This document shows positions 32,186 through 40,300 of a DNA stretch of 64,000 bases, in pieces (positions within the stretch are counted from its first letter, which is position 1; every line of letters begins with the position of its first letter). Location: contig NZ_CP036426.1 of NCBI RefSeq assembly GCF_007752535.1, positions 7,440,001 to 7,504,000 on the forward strand, given 5' to 3'. This DNA is from Tautonia plasticadhaerens. GTDB taxonomy: Bacteria; Planctomycetota; Planctomycetia; Isosphaerales; Isosphaeraceae. Both the position numbers and the translations under genes were made by a program. Under the pieces are notes generated by a model. The model did no database searches. It saw nothing but the letters and a program-made list of their open reading frames with translations, and was not told where the DNA came from.

Positions 32186-33535
32186 TCAGGACGGCGATTC
32201 GCCCAGCCGGTTGAGGATCCAGAGCAGGATCAAGGGCGGCAGGATCATGTGGCCGTACAGGTAGTAGAACCAGACAGCCGGGTCGTCGTTGACCGTCATC
32301 AGCCAGGCGTTGAAGTACGTCGAGGCCCACCAGGCCTGGGCCCAGGGCAGGTGGGCGTGGTATCGGAAGTAGTCGTAGCCGGTACGGATCACCAGCGCGA
32401 CGACGGCCATCACCAGCGCGGTGGCGATCGCGCCTCCATTGAGTTGCGCCGCGCCGAGGATGCCGATGGCCGGGCCGGTGAACTCCTCATCCCGGCGGAA
32501 TTCCGAGCCGGCGATCCAGGCGGCGGTCCACCGTTCCCGGCCGAAGAGGGGCTTCTCGTTCCAGATCACCCGGGGGATGTAGGTCGAGACGACGCGGATG
32601 TAGCTCGACCCGTAGTCGTGGGGCGACTTGTGCGGGACGGTGTCGAGCATCAGCAGGTAGCCGCCGTATTCGGTCGTCTCCCGGGTCAGCATCTCTCGGG
32701 TCTGGGCGTGCTTGCGCTGCTCGTCGTCCTCGACGCTCAGGCTGACGAGGATCTCGGTCGGGTCGAATCCCGAGGCGAAGGCGATGAAGGAGTCGACCGA
32801 GGCGTCATTCCCCCGGTTCTTGTGGATCCGCCAGCTGATTGACAGGGCCACCACCAGGCAGCCGACGAACGCCGCCACGGCCAGCGTCGCCAGCGACGGG
32901 CGCTTGAACCGGGGCACGTACCAGGCGCAGAGGGCGGTCAGCACGCCGAAGAGGGAGTGCGACCGCTTGCCCAGGTACATCCAGACGAGCGTGTAGAGCA
33001 GCGTCAGCGCCAGGCCGGCCGCCGTGATGGCCGGGCGGGGGCGGTGCGGCTGACGGCCGGTGACGATCAGCAGGACGCCGGCGACCAACTGCATCGTCGG
33101 GAATTGCAGCATCAATCGGGTCCAGGCGCCGACCTCGGTGGGGTCCGCCCCGCCGAATCGCTGGAGGACCAGGGCCATGCTGGCCAGGCCCCAGGCCACC
33201 ATGATCGGCGTGATCAGCACCAGCGGCGCGTCGGCCCAGGTCCTCGGCGGGCGGGGGATCGACCGGGCGATCGTCCGGCCGACGCCGCTGTAGTAGACGG
33301 CCAGGAACAGCAGCAGCGCCCAGAAGGCCCGGGCGTTGGCCGCCGTCACCACGTCGATGCCCCGGACCGAGAGCGCCCAGTCCCGGAAGCTCAGCGCCTG
33401 GAGGATGTAGACGTGGGCGAAGCCGGTCAGGAACAGCCAGATCGGCGCGAACGGGTCGAAATCCCGGCGGAAGATCCGGGCGGCGGCCAGCGTCACGATC
33501 ACGGCGGCCGAGGCGAAGACGTAGGACCGATCCAT
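32186..33535 (-). CDS. polytopic membrane protein, O-antigen polymerase-like
   Basis: A 449-residue membrane protein with about 11-12 hydrophobic helices and a longer central hydrophilic loop containing GYLLMLDTVPHKSPHDYGSS, YIRVVSTYIPRVIWNEKP and a later GPAIGILGAAQLNGG. This arrangement, with the conserved P-x-x-x-W-x-x-K-P block, is typical of oligosaccharide repeat-unit (O-antigen/exopolysaccharide) polymerases. They join lipid-linked repeat units at the outer face of the inner membrane. No glycosyltransferase or flippase is adjacent, so the polymer cannot be named. The gene faces the CbiA-like gene tail to tail. Confidence 0.72.
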   Translation of the reverse strand: MDRSYVFASAAVIVTLAAARIFRRDFDPFAPIWLFLTGFAHVYILQALSFRDWALSVRGIDVVTAANARAFWALLLFLAVYYSGVGRTIARSIPRPPRTWADAPLVLITPIMVAWGLASMALVLQRFGGADPTEVGAWTRLMLQFPTMQLVAGVLLIVTGRQPHRPRPAITAAGLALTLLYTLVWMYLGKRSHSLFGVLTALCAWYVPRFKRPSLATLAVAAFVGCLVVALSISWRIHKNRGNDASVDSFIAFASGFDPTEILVSLSVEDDEQRKHAQTREMLTRETTEYGGYLLMLDTVPHKSPHDYGSSYIRVVSTYIPRVIWNEKPLFGRERWTAAWIAGSEFRRDEEFTGPAIGILGAAQLNGGAIATALVMAVVALVIRTGYDYFRYHAHLPWAQAWWASTYFNAWLMTVNDDPAVWFYYLYGHMILPPLILLWILNRLGESPS

Positions 33536-33736
33536 CGGTGCGCATCCTTGCGAGCGAGGTCCGGGCCGGGGGTCGAGCCCGGGGTCCGGGGTCGACCCGA
33601 CCCCGCCCGCCCCGGCGTCCTGCCCGGGTGCGATCGGCGACTGTCCGGCCCCTCGGGCGGTCCGTCCCTGGTGCGACCCCAGCTTATACCGGGTCGCCGG
33701 CCGGCGGTCTACCCCGGCCCGCCCTCGGGTCGGGGG

Positions 33737-34135
33737 TCAGAAGGGGCTGCCGCAGAGGACCCGGACGCTGGCGTAGGGGGTGAACTCGCCGGTCCGGATG
33801 ATCCCCTTGGCGTCGAGCCCCTTCTCCTTGAACTCGTGCAGCGGCTCCTCGTCGACGTCGATGTCGCTGCCCAGCAGGTCGATGACCTTCTGGTACATCT
33901 CGGGGCTGTAGTCGTGGATCTCGGCGGGTACCGTCACCGCCTCGATCACCAGCTCCTCGGCGATCGCCTTCAGGACGTCGAGGAATCGGGGGATGCCGGG
34001 CGTCAGGGTCAGGTCGATGACGTGACCGTCCGGCGGCAGCGGGTATCCGGCGTCGACGATGAGCAGCTCGTCCAGGTGGCCCAGCTCGGCCAGCAGCGAG
34101 CAGATCGCCGGATTGAGGATGCCGCGCTTCTTCAT
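33737..34135 (-). CDS. rbsD: D-ribose pyranase (RbsD)
   Basis: A 132-residue protein matching RbsD/FucU across its length. It starts MKKRGILNPAICSLLAELGH, with H20 at the position of the E. coli catalytic His, then LLIVDAGYPLP, a mid-protein LTPGIPRFLDVLKAI, and ends FKEKGLDAKGIIRTGEFTPYASV. RbsD interconverts pyranose and furanose forms of ribose so the kinase can use it. No ribokinase or ribose transporter gene lies nearby, so this copy stands apart from the usual rbs operon. The length is typical for the family. Confidence 0.92.
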   Translation of the reverse strand: MKKRGILNPAICSLLAELGHLDELLIVDAGYPLPPDGHVIDLTLTPGIPRFLDVLKAIAEELVIEAVTVPAEIHDYSPEMYQKVIDLLGSDIDVDEEPLHEFKEKGLDAKGIIRTGEFTPYASVRVLCGSPF

Positions 34136-34372
34136 CGATCTCGGTACCTCGCCTGTCGCACGACGGTGGGGGGGGAGTCTCGCGTTGAACCCTTCCAGTG
34201 TAACGGTTCCGCCGGTCGGCCACTATGGCGATCGGGCGAGGGTCGCCCCCGGACCGCCGATCGCTCATGATGGGAGGGGAGGAAGAATCGCCCGGCCGAG
34301 GTATGATTCCCCCGGGTCGCCCGATCGACGCCGCGATGCCGAGGCCCCGACCGGCCCCCTCGGAGGAGTCTG

Positions 34373-36451
34373 ATGCCCATCGACCGATGCAACCGGAAGG
34401 CTCGGGCGTTGCTGGCGGCCCTGCTGCTCGCCCTGCTCGTCGGCCCGGCGCCGGGGACTCAGGACCGGGGGGCATACCTCCCGGCCCGATCGCTGGAGGA
34501 CGCCCGGCTCAGGAGGCTCCGGGAGGCCTCGGCCAGCTGGGAGCTGCGTACGGGCCCCCGGAGGGAGGTCGTCGACGTCGCCTGCCTCGTCCCGGATGCC
34601 GCCACCTTCTACCGGGCAATCGCCACCTGGGACGAATCCCACTGGTTCCCGGTCCTGATCGAGGACGTCGAATACACCTCGAAGTTCCTCCGGGCCTTCC
34701 GGCCCTCCCGGGTCGTCCGGTTCCCGGACCGGGGACGGCCGTCACAGGGGGACGGACTCTGGTCGGCCGCGATCACCGCCGTCGGCCGCTCCTGGACTGC
34801 GACCGACGATTCGGGCCCCGCCGGCGACCGCTTCCCGAGGGAACTCGGGCGGACGCCTCCGGGCGTGGTAGTGTCCAACCCGGCCTCCCCGTCGCTTCCC
34901 GGCGCCGTGGCGCTGGCGGCCGGCCGGTTCCAGCCGCTGATCCGATGGGAGCCGGGTCGGAAATTCGACGAGCTGTTGAGCGACGCCGACGCCCAGAAGC
35001 TCGCCCGCCAGCTCCGTGCGACCCTCTCCTCGACGGCGCCGAACCACGACTTGCTGGGAGACGACTGCGACTTCATCACCCTGGCGCTCGACTACCCCTA
35101 CCGCTACCAGGGCGAGGGGCTGCCGCGGGAGGGGACCGACCTCCCCCCGGTCGCCGGGCCCGGCCCGGCGGCCTTCGACGACCTGATCGGCCGGCACCTG
35201 GACCTCCCCCGGCCCGACTCGGTCCGGATCCGATGGGCCTTCGCCGGCCGGCTGACGGGGGACGAGGTGCGGTCGGCCTACGCGGCGATGTGCAGCCTGT
35301 TCCTGAGGCCCGAGCGTGCGACCCTGATCAACGCCTACGGGGACGGCGCCGGCCCCCCGTTCGGGGACTATCGGCAGTCCCCGGCCGCCGATCGGCTGGA
35401 TGGCCTGATGGAGGTCTCCCGGCGGGACCGGGGCCAGTCCGACCTCTCGGGATGGCACTCCGGATTCGACCCCGTCAACCGGGCCGGGTTGGTGCTGATC
35501 AACTCATCGGGGAACGCCTCCGACTTCAACCTCGGCGGCCCGACCCCGGGGAGGACCTGGGACGTGCCGATCACCGAGCCGGCGGCCGTGTACAAGGTGC
35601 ACAGCCACTCGGCCGCCGACCCCGGGGACGCCGGGACCATCGCCGGCCGATGGCTCGCCAACGGGGCCTACCTCTATTTCGGGTCGGTCCACGAGCCGTT
35701 CCTGTCGGCGTTCCGGACCCCCGAGCTGGTGGTCAACCTGCTTCTCAGGGGGATCCCGTTCGGGGCCGCGGCCCGAATGCTGCCCGAGGAGCTGACCGCG
35801 TTCGGCAACAGTTGGCGGCTCGCCTACCTCGGCGATCCCCTGTTCCGCCTCGACCCGGACCCTCCCGGTCGGCGGCTCCCCCGCTGGGAACCCCTGGCCG
35901 ACTGGCCCGTCTACGACGCCCCCGGGGCCCCCGCAGACCCCAAGGACCCGTTCGCCGTGCTGAGCTGGGCCCTCCGGGTGTCCATCGACGCCTCGCGTCG
36001 CGGCGAACCGGCCCCCGACGCGGTGATCGACGCCCTCCGGGCGGTCGACCCGGCCTCGATGGACGGCCCGATCCGGGCGTATCGCGACCTGCTGCTCGCC
36101 GACGCTTTGTTCCTCCGAGACCGGCTGGACGACCTCCGGGCCGACTTCGGCCGACGCCCCCCCGACTCCCTCTCCCCCGCCGCCCGACGCTGGCTGGAGA
36201 CCGCCCGGGTCGTCTCGCTCCAGCGGGCCCTCGACGCCGGCGAATGGGAGCAAGCCGCCTCGATCTGGTCCGAGGTCGCCGGGTCGTCCCCGCCGGCTGC
36301 GATGCTCCGATCGCTCGCCGATCGCGTCCGCCCTGCCAAGGACCAGACCGATCGGCGTGCCTCCTGGCGGCGTCGACTGACCTCAGCCCGGGGGCAGATC
36401 GCCGACGATCGGCTCATCGAGGTCATCGACGAGGAACTGGCCCGGCCCTGA
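34373..36451 (+). CDS. secreted protein of unknown function, caspase-like (C25/TIGR03790-like) C-terminal half
   Basis: A 692-residue protein with a signal peptide (ALLAALLLALLVGPAPG). The first ~110 residues have a Rossmann-like rhythm (DVACLVPDAATFYRAI, HWFPVLIEDVEYTSKFLRAF, RPSRVVRF). A middle part includes NSSGNASDFNLGG. Residues ~420-500 read AGRWLANGAYLYFGSVHEP, LVVNLLLRGIPFGAA and RLAYLGDPLFRL. This last block resembles the end of gingipain-like/TIGR03790 proteins, where a G-S-x-x-E-P strand and a G-D-P-L motif close a caspase-like domain. A canonical catalytic His-Cys pair was not identified, so it may be inactive or a different family. The terminal ~170 residues are helical. GGAGG lies 6-7 nt before the ATG. 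Confidence 0.55.
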   Translation: MPIDRCNRKARALLAALLLALLVGPAPGTQDRGAYLPARSLEDARLRRLREASASWELRTGPRREVVDVACLVPDAATFYRAIATWDESHWFPVLIEDVEYTSKFLRAFRPSRVVRFPDRGRPSQGDGLWSAAITAVGRSWTATDDSGPAGDRFPRELGRTPPGVVVSNPASPSLPGAVALAAGRFQPLIRWEPGRKFDELLSDADAQKLARQLRATLSSTAPNHDLLGDDCDFITLALDYPYRYQGEGLPREGTDLPPVAGPGPAAFDDLIGRHLDLPRPDSVRIRWAFAGRLTGDEVRSAYAAMCSLFLRPERATLINAYGDGAGPPFGDYRQSPAADRLDGLMEVSRRDRGQSDLSGWHSGFDPVNRAGLVLINSSGNASDFNLGGPTPGRTWDVPITEPAAVYKVHSHSAADPGDAGTIAGRWLANGAYLYFGSVHEPFLSAFRTPELVVNLLLRGIPFGAAARMLPEELTAFGNSWRLAYLGDPLFRLDPDPPGRRLPRWEPLADWPVYDAPGAPADPKDPFAVLSWALRVSIDASRRGEPAPDAVIDALRAVDPASMDGPIRAYRDLLLADALFLRDRLDDLRADFGRRPPDSLSPAARRWLETARVVSLQRALDAGEWEQAASIWSEVAGSSPPAAMLRSLADRVRPAKDQTDRRASWRRRLTSARGQIADDRLIEVIDEELARP

Positions 36452-36471
36452 CCGACGCCCCCGGCGATCGG

Positions 36472-37533
36472 TCAGCCGGCCTCGACCGCCGGCACCTCGA
36501 CCCCGAGTTCGTTGGCCAGTTCGACGAGCTTGCCCCAATGCCCCTCGGAGAGCGGGATGCCTCCCCGGGATCGGGCGTCGAGCGCCTTGCGTTCGGGGTC
36601 GCCGGGCAGGGTGATCGCCTCTACCCCCTCGGCCGTCGGCGTCTGCCGGACGAACCGGACGACGCCGGTCGACTCCCGGAGCATGGCCGCGCTGCCGGAG
36701 AACCGGACGGGGTCGAGCAGCAGGAACAGCAGGTTGTTGCCCCGGGCCGGCGGGGCCCCCTCGTGGCAGGCCCGGCCCCCGGAGAGCCCGCCGGCGAGCA
36801 TGTCCAGCACCAGCGCTAGGCCGAACCCCTTGTACGCCTGCGCGCCACCCATCGGGAGGATCGACCCCGAAGGCTTAGAATAGAGGACGCCCGGGTCGGT
36901 CGTCGGCCTGCCCTCGTGGTCGAGCAGCCAGCCCTCGGGCACGGGCTGATTGTTGATGTGGTAGACCCGGACCTTCCCCTCGGCGGCGACGCTCGTGCCG
37001 AAGTCGAGCACGACGGGGCCGTCGTCGGTCGGCACGGCGGCGCAGAGGGGATTGGTCCCCAGCCTCGGGGCGACCCCTCCCGGGGGCGCCACGCGCTGTC
37101 CGGCGCCGTTATTGTTCACCGTCGCCAGCAGGACCATGCCCAGCTCGGCCGCCCGCTCGGCGTACTCCCCGAGGCGGCCGACGTGGCCGCAGTCCCGGGC
37201 GGCCCCGGCGGCGATCCCCATCGACTGGGCCTTGGGGATCAGGTGGTCGAGCATGCGATGCGCCTGCACCTGGCCGAAGCCCCACTGGCCGTCGGCGACG
37301 ATCATCGCCGGCCCTTCCACCTCGATCCGCAGCGGGACGCCCGGCTTGTAGATGCCGTCCTTGACGAAGCCGACGTACTGCGGCACCCGCATCACCCCGT
37401 GCGAATCGTGCCCCCGGAGATTGGCGCCGACGAGCCCATCGGCCACCACCCTCGACTCCCCCGTCGGCACCCCGGCGGCCTCGAAGATCCGGACGGTGAA
37501 CTCGGTCAGGGCGTCGGCTGGGATCGTCGGCAC
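36472..37533 (-). CDS. Ldh family oxidoreductase (malate/L-lactate/ureidoglycolate dehydrogenase type)
   Basis: A 353-residue NAD(P)-dependent 2-hydroxyacid dehydrogenase of the Ldh2/MDH2 family. Typical blocks are the N-terminal helix FTVRIFEAAGVPTGES, LRGHDSHGVMRVPQYV, AGAARDCGHVGRLGEYAERA, a later APRLGTNPLCAAVPTDDGPV with VLDFGTSVAAEGK, and AYKGFGLALVLDMLAG. The GHDSHG histidine and the AxKGFGL lysine are the expected active-site and cofactor residues. The GTG at 37533 (PTIPADAL) is chosen because family members usually begin a few residues before this helix; another GTG lies at 37593 with an unconserved Pro/Arg-rich extension. The substrate cannot be told from sequence. It converges with the secreted-protein gene, leaving only 20 bp. 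Confidence 0.88.
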   Translation of the reverse strand: MPTIPADALTEFTVRIFEAAGVPTGESRVVADGLVGANLRGHDSHGVMRVPQYVGFVKDGIYKPGVPLRIEVEGPAMIVADGQWGFGQVQAHRMLDHLIPKAQSMGIAAGAARDCGHVGRLGEYAERAAELGMVLLATVNNNGAGQRVAPPGGVAPRLGTNPLCAAVPTDDGPVVLDFGTSVAAEGKVRVYHINNQPVPEGWLLDHEGRPTTDPGVLYSKPSGSILPMGGAQAYKGFGLALVLDMLAGGLSGGRACHEGAPPARGNNLLFLLLDPVRFSGSAAMLRESTGVVRFVRQTPTAEGVEAITLPGDPERKALDARSRGGIPLSEGHWGKLVELANELGVEVPAVEAG

Positions 37534-37643
37534 GGCACGGCTCCGGTGGTGGGCCCGCGGGGGAGGGTCGGGGCCTTCGATGATACGAGGCACCCCCGGG
37601 ATTGCAACCGCACGAACCGGCCGGGCCGAGGGGCCCTCGACGG

Positions 37644-38447
37644 TCAGGCGAGCTCACCCCGCAGGACGGTCACGGCCGACCCCGCCAGCTCGACCCGGTC
37701 GCCGAGCACCCGGACCCGGACCGTCCCCCGACGGGCGGAGACCTGCTCGCCGGTCATGGTGCCGAGGCCGAGGCGTTCGCTCCAGAATGGGGCGAGGGCG
37801 CAGTGGGCGGAGCCCGTGACCGGATCCTCATCGACCCCGGCGGCGGGGGCGAAGAACCGGGAGACGAAGTCGACGCCGGGGCGGTCGGACCGGGCGGTGA
37901 CGATCACCCCTCGGGTCGGGATCGCTCGGAGCCGGCCGAAATCGGGGGAGAGGCCGAGGACCTCCTCCTCGGTGTCGACCTGGACCAGCACGTCCATCCG
38001 GTTCCCGCCGACGAACCGGGGGACCAGGCCGATCGCCTCGACCAGCCCCCGGGGGGGCTCCCGCTCGGCGACCGGCTCCGAGGGGAAGTCCAGCGCGATG
38101 AGGCCCCCCGGGCGCCGTGCCCGGAGCCTCCCCGATCGGGTCGAGAAGGTGATCGGCTCCCCCTCGGGCCGGTGGCCGTCCTCCCAGAGGACGTGGGCGG
38201 CGGCCAGGGTGGCATGGCCGCAGAGGTCGACCTCGACGGTCGGCGTGAACCACCGGAGCCGGTAGGAGTCCGGCTCATCGGGCCGGGGCTCGGGATGCAG
38301 GAACGCCGTCTCCGAGAGGTTCATCTCCCGGGCGACCGCCCGCATCCAACCCTCGTCCGCCGGGGACCGGAGCACGCAGACGGCCGCCGGGTTGCCGGAG
38401 AAGGGTCGATCGGCGAAGGCGTCGACTTGGACTATTCGCTGTCCCAT
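37644..38447 (-). CDS. PhzF family epimerase/isomerase
   Basis: A 267-residue protein of the PhzF fold, two similar halves related to diaminopimelate epimerase. The N-terminus RIVQVDAFADRPFSGNPAAV and NLSETAFL are diagnostic; E46 matches the catalytic acid of PhzF (E45). The second half has GVIVTARSDRPGVDFVSRFF and DEDPVTGSAHCALAPFW. Most family members outside phenazine clusters have no known substrate, and no phenazine genes occur here. The gene lies about 110 nt upstream of the Ldh gene on the same strand and downstream of the peroxiredoxin-kinase gene. Confidence 0.92.
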   Translation of the reverse strand: MGQRIVQVDAFADRPFSGNPAAVCVLRSPADEGWMRAVAREMNLSETAFLHPEPRPDEPDSYRLRWFTPTVEVDLCGHATLAAAHVLWEDGHRPEGEPITFSTRSGRLRARRPGGLIALDFPSEPVAEREPPRGLVEAIGLVPRFVGGNRMDVLVQVDTEEEVLGLSPDFGRLRAIPTRGVIVTARSDRPGVDFVSRFFAPAAGVDEDPVTGSAHCALAPFWSERLGLGTMTGEQVSARRGTVRVRVLGDRVELAGSAVTVLRGELA

Positions 38448-38577
38448 CGCGGAGTTCCTCGGGATGAATCGGGGGTCGCCCGGACCGATCGGGTGGGGCG
38501 CGGGAGCCCGTCGTCTGGATTCCGGAGGATTCCGGGCCGGGCCGGGTTCGCCGGAAGGCCGATCGACTCGGCCGGCC

Positions 38578-39963
38578 TCAGCGGGTTCCCGTCGAACCGG
38601 GGGCGTCCGCCAGGAGGTCGGCGATCTCCCTCATGGTGATCGCCCTGCGGTCGGGCTCCGGCTCGAGTGCCCCGCGGATGATCGGGGAGAAGGGGGCCGG
38701 CACCTGCTCGGCCGGCGCCCTGGGCCGGGTGTTCCGGATCTGCTCGAAGACCTGGAGGACGTTGCCGGCGCCGATGGCGCGATGGCCGGTGAGCAGCTCG
38801 AAGAGGATCGACCCCATCGCGAAGACGTCGGAGGCGGGCGAGGACGGCTCCCCGCGGGTCTGCTCGGGGGCCATGTACCCGGGGGTGCCGGTGATGCCGG
38901 CCGAGGAGAGATCCCGGCTGTCGATCGTCTCGAAGGGGTCGTCGGGGGCGCCGACCCGGTGGGCGAGGCCGAAGTCGACGATCTTGGCGAGGTCGCCGAC
39001 GTCGACCAGGATGTTCTGCGGCTTCAAGTCGCCGTGGACCACCCCCGCCTCGTGGGCCGCCGCCATCCCCGAGGCGACCTGCCGGGCGATCCCGACCGAC
39101 CGTCCGACCGTCAGGCCCCCCGAGGCGATCAGGTGGTCCAGGCGGGGGCCGGCCACGTACTCCATGGCGATGATCGGCAGCCCCTCGCTGTCATCCACCG
39201 CGTAGACGGTGCAGATGTTCGGGTGGTTCAGGGCCGCCGCGGCCCGGGCCTCGTCGAGCAGGGCCCGGGGCCGGGCGCCGGGCCTCGGGCGCAGCACCTT
39301 CAGGGCGACCGGGCGCTTGAGGGTCTCGTCCCGGGCCAGGAAGACGGCCGCGAAGGTCCCCGATCCCAGCTTGCGATCGATCCGGTAGTGGGCCACCACC
39401 CGGCCGGGGCCGAGGATCTTGGTCGGGTCGATCGTCGCGTCCCCCGGCCCCCAGCCCGAGGCGCACATCCCGCCGCTGGTCAGCGCCCCGAGGACCCGGA
39501 GCACCTCGTCCGCCCTCCGGCCGACCCCCATGCTGTGCACCACCTGGTACTGCACGAGCCCCGCCGGGTCGATCAGGAACAGCCCCCTCAGGGAGACCCC
39601 CGGGGGATCCTGGTAGACCCCGAAGGCCCGGCTCACCCGACCGTCCTCGTCGCTGGCCAGCGGGAAGGGGAGCCGTCCCAGTCCCCCCTCCGTCGGATCG
39701 ACCCGCATCCACTGGCGGTGCGAGTCCAGCGGGTCGCAGCTGACGCCGAGCACGCCGCAGCCGATGGCCTCGAACTCGTCGATCCGATCGGCCAGCGCCG
39801 TCAGCTCGGTCGGGCAGACCAGCGAGAAGTCCCTCGGGTAGAAGACCAGCGCCAGCCACCTCCCCCGGAAGTCGACCGACCGGGACCGCCCCTCCCCCCG
39901 ATCGGCCGACACGCTCGCCAGGTCGAACTCCGGGGCCGGGCGGCCGATCATCGGCTCGGGCAC
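38578..39963 (-). CDS. peroxiredoxin-Ser/Thr protein kinase fusion
   Basis: A 461-residue protein joining an AhpC-type 2-Cys peroxiredoxin (residues 1-~175) to a Hanks-type kinase (~190-460). The peroxiredoxin part keeps the peroxidatic cysteine C50 in DFSLVCPTEL, SCDPLDSHRQW, DEDGRVSRAFGVY, GLFLIDPAGLVQYQVV and a candidate resolving cysteine C167 in GMCASGWGPGD. The kinase part has the glycine loop KLGSGTFAAVF, K222 in VALKVL, H-G-D-L-K-P-Q-N at 310-317, D330-F-G, GTPGYMAPEQ and SDVFAMGSILFELLTG. HGD instead of HRD makes it a non-RD kinase, so activation-loop phosphorylation may be unnecessary. Both halves look catalytically complete. Coupling of peroxide state to kinase activity is inferred from the fusion. 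There is no membrane helix. Confidence 0.93.
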   Translation of the reverse strand: MPEPMIGRPAPEFDLASVSADRGEGRSRSVDFRGRWLALVFYPRDFSLVCPTELTALADRIDEFEAIGCGVLGVSCDPLDSHRQWMRVDPTEGGLGRLPFPLASDEDGRVSRAFGVYQDPPGVSLRGLFLIDPAGLVQYQVVHSMGVGRRADEVLRVLGALTSGGMCASGWGPGDATIDPTKILGPGRVVAHYRIDRKLGSGTFAAVFLARDETLKRPVALKVLRPRPGARPRALLDEARAAAALNHPNICTVYAVDDSEGLPIIAMEYVAGPRLDHLIASGGLTVGRSVGIARQVASGMAAAHEAGVVHGDLKPQNILVDVGDLAKIVDFGLAHRVGAPDDPFETIDSRDLSSAGITGTPGYMAPEQTRGEPSSPASDVFAMGSILFELLTGHRAIGAGNVLQVFEQIRNTRPRAPAEQVPAPFSPIIRGALEPEPDRRAITMREIADLLADAPGSTGTR

Positions 39964-40300
39964 GAGCGTCGCTCCGCGGGACTCTCAAGGGCCAGTCGGC
40001 GGAGTCTCGTCCCCTGCCCCTCCCCCGACCCTCATCATCTTATCATAGCCGTCGACCCCCAGCCCGCCCGGCCGACATACCCGCCAGGACCGGCTTCTGC
40101 GGGGCGAGCCACTTGACCGGACGAACCCGATTACGATATCATGCACCATTGCACTCGTCGTCGGGGGCCCGGGGTTGGACTTCGCCCGACCGGATGACGA
40201 TAGAGAGGGTATGATGGTCCTGGTTCGAGGCCGCCGGCCCGGCGGAGCCCCTGTGGCCAGGGCGTGTTGATCGCAAACCGTACGCTCCCCGGAGAGGACC
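39964..40300. other. divergent intergenic region, peroxiredoxin-kinase / Calx-beta gene
   Basis: 337 bp of regulatory DNA. On the plus side it holds a good promoter (40113-40142). On the minus side a TATGAT word (40042-40047) could be the -10 of the peroxiredoxin-kinase gene, though no -35 was found. No gene was seen. Confidence 0.5.
40113..40142 (+). promoter_or_regulatory. candidate sigma70-type promoter for Calx-beta gene
   Basis: TTGACC (40113-40118), an 18-nt spacer and TATCAT (40137-40142). Both hexamers are identical to those of the candidate promoter at 30565-30592. Transcription would start near 40149, with a ~150-nt leader before the gene at 40301. The word TTACGATATC overlapping the -10 also occurs in the candidate sqdB promoter. 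Confidence 0.55.
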
